64,000 nt of DNA from Ohtaekwangia koreensis (lineage in GTDB: Bacteria; Bacteroidota; Bacteroidia; Cytophagales; Cyclobacteriaceae), in NCBI RefSeq assembly GCF_900167975.1, contig NZ_FUZU01000004.1, positions 496,001-560,000 of the forward strand. The letters are read 5' to 3'. Position numbers and translations under genes: made by a program. Within the stretch, counting starts at the first letter, position 1; each line of letters begins with the position of its first letter. The notes beneath the pieces were generated by a model. That model did no database searches and was not told the DNA's origin. It saw only the letters and a list, made by a program, of their open reading frames with translations. Below are positions 15,575 through 24,015 of this stretch, one piece after another.

Positions 15575-18418
15575 TCATGCGGTAGCGGGTATATAAATGA
15601 AGAACGTAGCTCCTTTGCCTGGTTCACCGATCGCCTTTATAAATCCGTGATGGTTCTCCACAATTTTTTTACAAATCGCCAGACCGATGCCTGTACCTTC
15701 ATATTCATTTCTCCCATGAAGGCGTTGAAAAACCTGAAAAATGCGTTCACTAAATTGTGGATCGAAGCCGATACCATTATCGGTAATGGCAATCTGATAG
15801 TATGTGCTTGTGGTTTCTCCCACGGAATGCTGGATCGTTTCTGAAGATACTGTGGAGCAGGCTATATCTATGCGTGGCGCAATTTCCGGGTTTGAAAATT
15901 TTAAGGCGTTGGAAATAATGTTTGTAAAGAGTTGTTCGAATTGATATGGAATGATTCGAACCGTTGGTAAGGATGAAAAATTAATAACTGCGCCTTTTTG
16001 ATCCATTGTTTCTGCCAGCTGCTCTAGAACATTTTGAAGTATAGCATTGACATCAGCTATTTCAAAATGTGATTCAGATGCATTCGTGCGGGAAAAAGAA
16101 AGTAAATCCTGGATAAGCTGCTGCATTCTTCCAGAGGCATTCTGCACGCGATTAAAGTAATCTTTATCCTTTGCAGAAAAGCTACTCTCTTTGCTCTCTG
16201 CGATACGTGAAACGAAGGTTTGAATTTTGCGCAGCGGTTCCTGCAAATCATGACTTGCTACATAGGCAAATTGCGCGAGTTCATAATTGGACCGGATCAG
16301 ATTTTCGTTTGTAAGATGCAGCTCTCTGGTTCGCTGTTGTACTTGTAGCTCCAACTCATCAATAAATAATTTACGATCGTTGATATCGGTACTTGTACCG
16401 ACCCACATCTGTATTACTTCATCCGCATCAACTTGTGGTGTAGCGCGACTCAATTGCCATCTATATACACCATCATGTCTTCGGAAACGATGCTCAAATA
16501 TAAATGGCTTGCCCGTGGCCAATGCATCTTTCCATAGCCGAACGTTCTCTTCACGATCATCCGGGTGAACGATCTGAAGCCATCCCTCATTCATTAATTG
16601 CTCGTTCGTCAGACCCGCGTAGTCAAACACAGATTGACTAAAGTAATTTAGATTTCCCTGTGCATCTGCAGTCCATATCAATTGAGGCATCGAGTCCGCC
16701 AACATCCTGAATTTACGCTCGCTCTCTTCGATGGCCTGTTTATATCGCTTCTCCTCCGTTACATCCATCATGGTACCGAGCATTCGAACGGGGGCATGGT
16801 GTATATCAAAGATTACCTTTCCGTGCGTACGAATCCAATGCACCGATTTATCAGGACGTATAATGCGAGCCTCGTAGTAATATATACCCGTTAAGAGTGC
16901 TTTCTCAAAAGCTTTTTCAACCACGGAATGTATATCGTCCGGATGAACATGGCTTCGCATTTCCGGATGAGTAAGAATTTTATCTTCATCGTACCCAAAA
17001 ATCTTGAGGAGTCTTTTTGAATAGATGATATCGAAGGTGACTAAATTAAGATCCCATGTAGCAAGCTGTGTCCCCTCCGTTGCAAGCGATAATCGTTCTA
17101 CAGCGTCTTTGATTTGCTGCCGCGATTCTGCTTTTTCGGTAACATCACTAACCGTGACCATGATACCAGATACAGTTCCATCCGTCTCAAATAAAGGAGC
17201 ATACTCGAAGTCAAGATAGAATTTCCGCGTACCATCTTTCCCATCTATATATGCGACCGCTTCATTTTCTTTGTAGGCTCTTCCGCTGTTATATACTTCG
17301 TTGAGTTGAGCAGGAAACTGCTGATCCTTCAACTCGGGAAATACATCCATCAATTTTTTCCCGTATACCTCATGCGCTTTCCTACGCCACAGCTTTTTCA
17401 AGAGGGATTCATTCGCCATGTCTATAATCCAATCCTTACCTTTCAGTATAGCCATAGCAATTGGCGATTGAGCTGCCAGGTTTCTAAACTGATTCTCGCT
17501 TTGTTGCAAAGCATATCGTGCTTCAACTTGTGTGGTCACATCCGTAGCGACCACGATGATACCGCTCACTCTTCCGTCATGCTCGCGTAAGGCCTGGTAT
17601 ACAAAGGAAAAATATGATTTCTCAATCTTCCCAAAACGTTTCAGGTTTACGGCAAACTCATTACCATAATAGGATCGCCCGGTTTGCAACACTTCATTCA
17701 GCAAAGGCTCCACAGCGGTCTTTACTTCTGGCAACGCATCGAACAAACGCTTCCCCACAAAATCGTTTTCATGCCGGTCAACAATTTGCAAATACGTTTC
17801 ATTGGCAAGCTCTATAACAAATTCGGGTCCTCTTAAAATAGTAATACCTACTGGTGCTTGCATTACCGTGCTTCGAAATTTGTTTTCAGTCCCGCGCACT
17901 TCATCGCGTGCACGCTGCTCATTTATTTTGTGAGCACGCACCAACTCATCTTGTTTCTGAATGAGTTCATGTAACTCTAAAAGTTCCTGATATCCTATCG
18001 TTATTTCCTTGGGAATTGCAGGTATACCAGAAGCCTCTGCATCCTGTGCTTTAATTTCTTTTTCAACTGTTTCGAGAAGCTCACTAAATTTTTCAGTCAA
18101 TACTTCCAGTTGTGAAAGCACTTCACCTATCTCTTCTGTTATACTGTTCTTATATAGTGCAATTAATTTCTCTGCGCATTCCTGAATTTTAGCATGAACT
18201 CTTTCAAGCTCCGAAACAGCAGCTATATGTATATAGCGTTCAGCTTTTTCATGAATCCATTTTTCAATGGTAGCCAAGTGATGAGAGCCCAGAGAAGTGT
18301 CATCTATAGCGGAACCTTTAATCACAGATTGCAACCTGATCTTAAACAAAATATGCCTTGTCTTAATCTGCTCGAATTCCAATGTTGCCATATCCATACC
18401 TGGGTTGTGTTCATGCAA
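15575..18418 (-). CDS. soluble multi-PAS sensor histidine kinase
   Basis: 947 residues, with no membrane segment, so a cytoplasmic sensor. Order: an N-terminal helical region of ~115 residues resembling a CZB-type zinc-sensing bundle (RHILFKIRLQSVIKG, LGSHHLATIEKWIHEKAERY), a coiled coil, four PAS/PAC modules (about 175-300, 305-430, 435-560, 570-690), a HisKA domain with the phospho-accepting H723 in FAYVASHDLQEPLRK, and an HATPase domain with N box (NIISNALKF), DNGIGF and GTGIGLAICKKIV. The usual CZB cysteine is not seen. A broken receiver-domain gene lies 41 bases upstream on the same strand and was probably its partner. Confidence 0.92.
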   Translation of the reverse strand: MHEHNPGMDMATLEFEQIKTRHILFKIRLQSVIKGSAIDDTSLGSHHLATIEKWIHEKAERYIHIAAVSELERVHAKIQECAEKLIALYKNSITEEIGEVLSQLEVLTEKFSELLETVEKEIKAQDAEASGIPAIPKEITIGYQELLELHELIQKQDELVRAHKINEQRARDEVRGTENKFRSTVMQAPVGITILRGPEFVIELANETYLQIVDRHENDFVGKRLFDALPEVKTAVEPLLNEVLQTGRSYYGNEFAVNLKRFGKIEKSYFSFVYQALREHDGRVSGIIVVATDVTTQVEARYALQQSENQFRNLAAQSPIAMAILKGKDWIIDMANESLLKKLWRRKAHEVYGKKLMDVFPELKDQQFPAQLNEVYNSGRAYKENEAVAYIDGKDGTRKFYLDFEYAPLFETDGTVSGIMVTVSDVTEKAESRQQIKDAVERLSLATEGTQLATWDLNLVTFDIIYSKRLLKIFGYDEDKILTHPEMRSHVHPDDIHSVVEKAFEKALLTGIYYYEARIIRPDKSVHWIRTHGKVIFDIHHAPVRMLGTMMDVTEEKRYKQAIEESERKFRMLADSMPQLIWTADAQGNLNYFSQSVFDYAGLTNEQLMNEGWLQIVHPDDREENVRLWKDALATGKPFIFEHRFRRHDGVYRWQLSRATPQVDADEVIQMWVGTSTDINDRKLFIDELELQVQQRTRELHLTNENLIRSNYELAQFAYVASHDLQEPLRKIQTFVSRIAESKESSFSAKDKDYFNRVQNASGRMQQLIQDLLSFSRTNASESHFEIADVNAILQNVLEQLAETMDQKGAVINFSSLPTVRIIPYQFEQLFTNIISNALKFSNPEIAPRIDIACSTVSSETIQHSVGETTSTYYQIAITDNGIGFDPQFSERIFQVFQRLHGRNEYEGTGIGLAICKKIVENHHGFIKAIGEPGKGATFFIYIPATA

Positions 18419-18459
18419 GAAAACTTCTCACACCTAAACCCCGTAAAGTGAAAATCGTT

Positions 18460-18910
18460 TTAAAATGCGAGAAGAAATTTCTCTTTTGGTGTATGATTTG
18501 TATGCTCACCCCAGTTGATGGACAAGATCTGTTGTATGGCCATTTTCAATTGTGCGAATGACCCCGGCTTGCGCACATAATAATTTGCTCCGGATTCATA
18601 TACTTTATCTACAGAATCGCTCTGTGCAGATGTTGAAAAAATAACGACTGGAATATTTTTCAGCTTATGCGTTTCTCCGTATTTCCTCGAGGCATTCAAA
18701 CCCGTTTTTACGGGGCATATTCAGATCCAGAAATATAACATCGGGAGGCGGAGGCACAGTCTCTTCCAGCTTACCCATCAATTCCATTCCATCTTTGGCA
18801 GTAGTGAGCTGAGTACGGGTACAAATCTCACGAAGTGCATCCTGAAACAGCAAACAATCGTCATCATCATCGTCTGCCAGAAAAATGGATTTCGCTTGGG
18901 CTATAGTCAT
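18460..18910 (-). pseudogene. frameshifted single-domain response regulator
   Basis: Two overlapping frames together make one receiver domain. The first (18910-18665) carries the acidic pocket LADDDDDD, the phospho-acceptor D62 in FLDLNMP, and ends after EIRRNA. The second (in frame from about 18685 to 18460) continues LKNIPVVIFSTSAQSDSV...YYVRKPGSF with the conserved Ser/Thr and Lys. Removing one base near 18666-18672 would restore the typical N-x-x-LKNIPV reading. So this is a single-base insertion in a REC-only regulator of about 148 residues: a real mutation, a sequencing error, or less likely programmed frameshifting. It sits directly upstream of the PAS kinase. A TAAATTTG -7 element at 18922-18929 precedes the ATG. 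Confidence 0.8.
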
Positions 18911-18972
18911 GTTTTAAAATACAAATTTATAGATAGATATCTAACCGATGTTTATACCAATGTGAAATATAG

Positions 18973-20037
18973 TTATGTCGTTACTGTTCTTTTTATTTTC
19001 CGTGTCCTGCCTTTCATTAATGCAATGATGTCGTCTTCAGAGGCAAATATACCGTGAATGTTTACTACATGTTTGGCAAGCCTGGTATAGTCTTTCTTCA
19101 TCAGATACCACCAGATGTGCAGAAAATGAATGCCTTCAAAAACCAATGCTTTGTTATCAGCATATGCCTGTAAATTTGTTTGCAGATGCTCGGGATGAAG
19201 TGTCCAATGCATGCTTGGTTTTATATGATGGCTGATGTGATAACCATCATTCCAGCACTTATGGTTATAAGGTGTATTGATACAGGTGATACTGTTTTTA
19301 TAAAAATTCTCAGGGTCGGCTTCATCAATAAAAGAATGCTGCGCCCAGTTCCCTACCATCATGATAATTCTTGAGATCAGCAACGGTAATAAAAACACCA
19401 TTACTGTTGCCTGCCAGCTTACCAGGCAGAGCAATGCGCATACTCCGAAAAAAGCGAGTTCACCGCGAATAACTCTATTCCGTAAGGCCAGTTGACTACG
19501 TTCATTGAAGTACCATGCGAGCGATGGTATCACGGTAAAAAAGAATCGGCTGAAATATAGCAGGAAGTCACGGAGGCTATCGCGTTGATAATGCATGGTT
19601 GAACTTAAATCATTCTCCAAATTATTTTCCCGGTGATGCATAGCCAAGTGGTGGCTTGCGTACGTCTCGGGAGTCTGCCCAAATAAGGGGCCGATGATCC
19701 AGGGAAGGTATCTATTAAGCCATGCATACTGCTGATTAAAAAGTGGCCGGTGACTTGTGCAATGCAACATCAGACCAAACGGTCCTTTGAATATAAAATT
19801 ATTAAAGATTATATATAGTATAGCAAAAAACCACCATACCCAGCCCGTGATAAATGGCATATATAGTAACACCGCTATCGGCAACATTGTAAATGTTATC
19901 CGAAGCGTGAGGTAAATAAAAGGAAGATCACGTTCGTCCTTTATAATTTTGAGCCAGAACCGGTCGAATGCTGTATAGGTATTGTCAGATAAAAAAACAG
20001 GGTCCCCTAATGTAAGACTTCTTACTACTGGTTTCAT
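18973..20037 (-). CDS. membrane fatty acid desaturase family protein
   Basis: 354 residues. The diiron histidine boxes are visible: HCTSHRPLF (box 1), HHLAMHHRENN (box 2), and GYHISHHIKPSMHW (box 3). At least two pairs of hydrophobic helices (TLRITFTMLPIAVLLYMPF; VWWFFAILYIIFNNFIF; ALLCLVSWQATVMVFLLPLL) surround them. It should hydroxylate or desaturate a lipid acyl chain at the inner membrane; the substrate and position cannot be read. It is monocistronic between the broken regulator and a 325-base gap. Confidence 0.85.
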   Translation of the reverse strand: MKPVVRSLTLGDPVFLSDNTYTAFDRFWLKIIKDERDLPFIYLTLRITFTMLPIAVLLYMPFITGWVWWFFAILYIIFNNFIFKGPFGLMLHCTSHRPLFNQQYAWLNRYLPWIIGPLFGQTPETYASHHLAMHHRENNLENDLSSTMHYQRDSLRDFLLYFSRFFFTVIPSLAWYFNERSQLALRNRVIRGELAFFGVCALLCLVSWQATVMVFLLPLLISRIIMMVGNWAQHSFIDEADPENFYKNSITCINTPYNHKCWNDGYHISHHIKPSMHWTLHPEHLQTNLQAYADNKALVFEGIHFLHIWWYLMKKDYTRLAKHVVNIHGIFASEDDIIALMKGRTRKIKRTVTT

Positions 20038-20363
20038 GCGCGATGTTTTTTGCCTATAATTAAAGTTAATGATACTCTCTGCGGTTTTACATTTTTACCC
20101 AAAAGCACCTCGTTCCTAACTCAAAGTCTTCAAAGAGAGTAAAATTTTACTCAACTTAATAATTTGACTCTGGATACGGCGGGGAATTGGAAGATAAACG
20201 CCACACTCTATAATACCTGGCCAAGACATTAAGTTTATTTATATTATTTTTGATTCATAGCTAAAAAATGCCTTCAGTCGAATGGATGCTGGTTCAAGCC
20301 GTGGCATATATTTTTACTTGAGTCAATATGCTATTTTGATAGTAATGTTAATTTAAGACCCCA
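20038..20363. other. 325-base intergenic region between divergent genes
   Basis: No ORF with a recognisable product. The + strand has TATTTTTG at 20245-20252 (exact TAnnTTTG) about 110 bases before the response regulator, without a good -33 partner. I see no hairpin, repeat or RNA motif that I can support. For the desaturase on the minus strand no clear promoter word is seen. Confidence 0.5.
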
Positions 20364-20789
20364 TTGAAAACCTTGTCAAATAAGCCGATCATTATTATAG
20401 ATGACGATGAAGATGATCATTATTTTTTCCGAAAAATCTTCCAGAAGCTAAACACGCTGAACGAGCTTATTTTTTTCAATAATGCGCATGCAGCACTTGA
20501 GTATCTCAAGACTTCAGAGGAAAATCCTTTTCTATTACTTTGCGATATAAATATGCCGTTGATGAACGGACTTGAATTGCGTAAGCAAATAAATGAAGAT
20601 CAGGCACTCAAACTGAAAAGCATTCCTTTCATTTTCTTTTCTACTGCGGCCAGCCGCGACCAGGTACAACAAGCATACGACTTGCATGTACAAGGCTTCT
20701 TTCTAAAAGGACAGAGTTTCGATGAAATTGAAATTACGCTGAAAGCGATCCTGGAATACTGGCGTCTCTGTAAATATCCACACGTCTGA
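20364..20789 (+). CDS. single-domain response regulator (REC only)
   Basis: 141 residues from a TTG start at 20364. The start is supported by the compact N-terminus MKTLSNKPIIIIDDDEDDHYFF. Acidic pocket D13-D15, phospho-acceptor D61 in LLLCDINMP, FIFFSTAAS for the switch Ser/Thr, and Lys in FFLKGQS, where the usual following Pro is Gly. There is no output domain. This class is frequent in Cytophagales, often next to or near hybrid/PAS kinases; the PAS kinase at 15575-18418 is a candidate partner, as its adjacent regulator is broken. The assignment of partner is inference. Confidence 0.9.
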   Translation: MKTLSNKPIIIIDDDEDDHYFFRKIFQKLNTLNELIFFNNAHAALEYLKTSEENPFLLLCDINMPLMNGLELRKQINEDQALKLKSIPFIFFSTAASRDQVQQAYDLHVQGFFLKGQSFDEIEITLKAILEYWRLCKYPHV

Positions 20790-20798
20790 AAATAACAA

Positions 20799-20818
20799 AC
20801 CCCGGCAAATGCCAGGGT
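20799..20818 (-). terminator. terminator of the glutamine synthetase gene
   Basis: Minus-strand RNA forms ACCCTGGC / GCCGGGGT (8 bp, one G-U pair, loop ATTT) followed by TTGTTATTTTC. The wobble pair works only in the minus-strand transcript (it is a C-A mismatch on the other), and the T-rich tail is on the minus side, so it belongs to the gene ending at 20861. Confidence 0.75.
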
Positions 20819-20860
20819 CTGTGTTCACAGGTTTAGGTGTAAGCTAACTAGGTATCTTTC

Positions 20861-23023
20861 TTAGCGTAAGAACAACAACTCTCTGTATTTTACTAAAGGC
20901 CAATCTTCATTGTCCACCAGCAACTCGAGTTTGTCTACAGCATCACGGATTGAATCAAAGTATTTTTCTTTGATCTCATCACAGTATGCTACCGCACGCT
21001 TATGTGTATCTGTAATTTTATTGATACGCTTACGATCTTCTACCATTGCGCGTACACCGTTCTTAATGGTGTCGATATGGCCAGAGATTTCGCGAATCGT
21101 TTGAACAACTGCTGCGTTGTCAACACCAAGTCCTTTCAGACCATTTGCGTTTTCAATCAACTTTGTCTGGTAAGCAATCGCAGTTGGAACGATGTGGTTC
21201 ATAGCAAGATCTCCCATAACACGTGCTTCAATCTGAACACGCTTCATATAGGCCTCTTGTCTGATCTCCACACGTGCTTCTGTTTCTTTGTGCGACATTA
21301 CTTCGTGCTTCTCGAATAAATCGAGCGACTCTTTAGTAAGGTATGCATCCAGTGCACGTGGTGTGTTTTTTACGTTACCAAGTTTACGCTTAGCAGCTTC
21401 TTCAACCCAACCATCAGAATATCCATCACCTTCAAAGCGGATGTCTTTTGATTCCTTAATATAGTCACGCAGTACATTTACAATCGCCAGGCGCTTCTCT
21501 TCACCTTTTTCGATTTGCTTGTTTACAGCAGCAAAGAATTTATCAAGCTGTTCTGCAACAATTGTATTCAAAGCAGTCATGGCAACAGCACAATTATCGC
21601 TTCCACCTACTGCACGGAATTCAAATTTATTTCCTGTAAATGCGAATGGTGATGTACGGTTACGATCTGTAGCATCAAGTATGATCTCAGGGATCTGATC
21701 GATACCAAGCTTCATGTACATGTTATCACCTTTCTCGATCTTTACATTTCCTTTCTTCTCAAGCTCATCCAGTACAGCGGTCATTTGTGAACCGATGAAC
21801 ACAGACATGATTGCAGGAGGCGCTTCGTTAGCACCCAAACGGAAATCGTTCGCTGCAGTAGCTATACTTGCACGCAACAAGTCACCGTAAGAATGTACAG
21901 CCTTAATGGTTGTTACAAAGAATGTAAGGAACATGAGGTTGTCACGAGCACTGCTGGTAGGAGCATACAAGTTTACACCTGTATCAGTGATCAATGACCA
22001 GTTGTTATGTTTACCACTTCCGTTCAAACCTGCGAAAGGTTTTTCATGGAAGAGAACTCTCAGGTTATGACGATCGGCTACGCGTCCCATCACATCCATC
22101 ATCAACTGATTGTGATCGTTGGCTACGTTTACTTCTTCAAATAAAGGTGCTACTTCAAACTGGCTTGGAGCCACTTCGTTGTGACGTGTACGTACCGGGA
22201 TTCCCAACTTCCATGCTTCGATTTCAAAGTCTTTCATGAAATCATAAACACGTGACGGAATTGATCCGAAGTAGTGATCCTCCATTTGCTGTCCACGTGC
22301 AGGAGCATGTCCGAATACGGTGCGGCCCGCCATCACGAGATCAGGGCGAGCATCGAAGAGAGCTTTGTCTACTACGAAGTACTCTTGTTCAGCACCCAAC
22401 GATGCCACTACATGTTGAATATCTTTATCGAAAAGTTGGCAAACTTTAGTCGCTGCAAGATCAACTGCTTTTAATGCTTTTAACAAAGGAGCTTTTGTAT
22501 CCAATGTTTCACCAGTATAGGAAACAAATACAGTAGGGATACAAAGTGTGCGGCCATATACAAACATTGGTGATGTAGGATCCCATGCTGTATAACCACG
22601 TGCTTCAAATGTACTGCGGATACCACCGCTTGGGAATGAAGATGCATCCGGTTCTTGTTGAACCAATTCGCTTCCTTTAAATCTTTCAATGCCGGCAAGT
22701 GCATCAAAGAATGAATCATGCTTCTCAGCAGTTCCACCCGTCATAGGTTGAAACCAGTGTGTGAAGTGAGTTGCGCCTTTGGCCATTGCCCAGGCTTTCG
22801 CTGCAGATGCTACTGCATCGGCCGTTACTTCATCAATTTTTTCGTGGTTCTTAATAGCCTGGCTTACTTTCTTATAAAGTGCCGGGGCCAGGGTAGCGCG
22901 CATTTGCTCCGGACCATACACATTCTCTCCAAAAAATTTGGATACGTTCGTGCTGGGTAGATCTGCATGCACGCGAGTACGTTCGCTCAATTTTTTAAGA
23001 GCTTCAAATCGTAGTTGCGCCAT
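20861..23023 (-). CDS. glnN: type III glutamine synthetase
   Basis: About 720 residues from ATG 23023, the normal size of GSIII and much larger than GSI. It makes glutamine from glutamate, ammonia and ATP. Visible: N-terminal FGENVYGPEQMR, THWFQPMTGGTAEKHDSF, a long catalytic region with EQEYFVVDK, the active-site GLNGSGKHNNWSL, and NRTSPFAFTGNKFEFRAVGG. A TTG-started frame to 23092 exists, but the promoter words lie inside that extension, which argues for 23023. It is monocistronic with its own promoter and terminator. GSIII is the typical glutamine synthetase in Bacteroidota. Confidence 0.96.
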   Translation of the reverse strand: MAQLRFEALKKLSERTRVHADLPSTNVSKFFGENVYGPEQMRATLAPALYKKVSQAIKNHEKIDEVTADAVASAAKAWAMAKGATHFTHWFQPMTGGTAEKHDSFFDALAGIERFKGSELVQQEPDASSFPSGGIRSTFEARGYTAWDPTSPMFVYGRTLCIPTVFVSYTGETLDTKAPLLKALKAVDLAATKVCQLFDKDIQHVVASLGAEQEYFVVDKALFDARPDLVMAGRTVFGHAPARGQQMEDHYFGSIPSRVYDFMKDFEIEAWKLGIPVRTRHNEVAPSQFEVAPLFEEVNVANDHNQLMMDVMGRVADRHNLRVLFHEKPFAGLNGSGKHNNWSLITDTGVNLYAPTSSARDNLMFLTFFVTTIKAVHSYGDLLRASIATAANDFRLGANEAPPAIMSVFIGSQMTAVLDELEKKGNVKIEKGDNMYMKLGIDQIPEIILDATDRNRTSPFAFTGNKFEFRAVGGSDNCAVAMTALNTIVAEQLDKFFAAVNKQIEKGEEKRLAIVNVLRDYIKESKDIRFEGDGYSDGWVEEAAKRKLGNVKNTPRALDAYLTKESLDLFEKHEVMSHKETEARVEIRQEAYMKRVQIEARVMGDLAMNHIVPTAIAYQTKLIENANGLKGLGVDNAAVVQTIREISGHIDTIKNGVRAMVEDRKRINKITDTHKRAVAYCDEIKEKYFDSIRDAVDKLELLVDNEDWPLVKYRELLFLR

Positions 23024-23053
23024 AGGTGGTCGAAATTTTTTGTTGTAGTTGTT

Positions 23054-23087
23054 CAAATCTATTGTATTTTTTGAGACAGGACTCAAA
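23054..23087 (-). promoter_or_regulatory. promoter of glutamine synthetase III
   Basis: Minus strand: TTTG at 23087-23084, a 22-base spacer, then TAGATTTG at 23061-23054 (exact TAnnTTTG), 31 bases before the ATG at 23023. The spacer is slightly longer than the usual 19-21. Confidence 0.55.
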
Positions 23088-23269
23088 ATCAACCCATAAT
23101 TTTAACATTTTGTTAAGAACACGTTTGCAACTGGTTAATTTTTAAACTAACGCGGTAATTTTTTTAAATTCTGATTTACCAATGCGTTAATTCCAGCCTG
23201 TGTTTTTAACACACAATCCACTTTTTCTTAAACCACGTTTCAACTAGCCGTTACCTCTGATTTTTATAC

Positions 23270-23995
23270 ATGACTTACGTTTGGGGGCAAATGACAAAGC
23301 CCGTAAAAACTTCATTCATTGCCTCCGAACTTTCCATCACCCGCCCCTATAGACTGGTTCTGATCTTCCTATTTATAGCTTCACTATGCGTTGATAAAGG
23401 AATGGATGTTCTATGGATCAACGGACACTATACTGTTTGGCTCGATTCGTTTTTCAAAACGATCACTAACCTCGGTGACGGATTGATCTTTATACCGATT
23501 ACGCTTCTGGCATTGTTCATTCGCTTTCGGTATGCGATTGCTGCGGTCGCGGCTTCAGTTGCCCACGGTCTGCTAATCAGTTTATTCAAGCGTCTTTTGT
23601 TTCCGGGACTTGAGCGACCACGAAAGTTTTTAGGAGATGACCTCATCCATTTTGTATCCGGTATAGATGTACACAATGCCAATTCATTTCCTTCGGGACA
23701 TACTGCTACTGCATTTTGTGCAGCATTGTTCCTTGCCTTGCTATCGCGAAATAAGGTGATTGGAATTTTTGCTTTACTCCTTGCTACGCTGGTAGGATAC
23801 TCCAGGATATACCTTGCACAACACTTCCTGATTGATGTAGCCGCTGGTGCCGTAATTGGTTCGTTTACAACATATATAGCCTGGCAGATTGTAGAATTCA
23901 ACACCTTACCCGCGTGGATGAATCGAAAGCTGAATATACCCTCTGCCTTCACCAACCATAAATCTCAAACACTACGTTTAAAGGTGAAACGATAA
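23270..23995 (+). CDS. PAP2-family membrane phosphatase
   Basis: 241 residues, about six membrane helices. The three PAP2 motifs are present: K-RLLFPGLE-RP (spacing longer than the common K-x6-RP), FPSGHTATAF, and SRIYLAQHFLIDV. The catalytic His residues should be those of PSGH and QHFLID. Such enzymes remove phosphate from lipids, for example undecaprenyl diphosphate, phosphatidyl-glycerophosphate or lipid A. The start is ATG 23270; a second ATG eight codons later is possible. Together with the ArnT-like and GT2 genes that follow it may act on a lipid carrier or lipid A. Confidence 0.88.
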   Translation: MTYVWGQMTKPVKTSFIASELSITRPYRLVLIFLFIASLCVDKGMDVLWINGHYTVWLDSFFKTITNLGDGLIFIPITLLALFIRFRYAIAAVAASVAHGLLISLFKRLLFPGLERPRKFLGDDLIHFVSGIDVHNANSFPSGHTATAFCAALFLALLSRNKVIGIFALLLATLVGYSRIYLAQHFLIDVAAGAVIGSFTTYIAWQIVEFNTLPAWMNRKLNIPSAFTNHKSQTLRLKVKR

Positions 23996-24015
23996 AATAA
24001 AACTATATACTGATA

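Noticed and set aside
15430-15627. Longer N-terminus for the DUF4407 protein.
   Set aside because: It would overlap the end of the PAS kinase gene, and the added ~66 residues are low-complexity and unlike the family; ATG 15429 begins the conserved part.
23024-23092. Longer TTG-started glutamine synthetase.
   Set aside because: The TAGATTTG/TTTG promoter words lie inside the extension, and ATG 23023 gives the family N-terminus.
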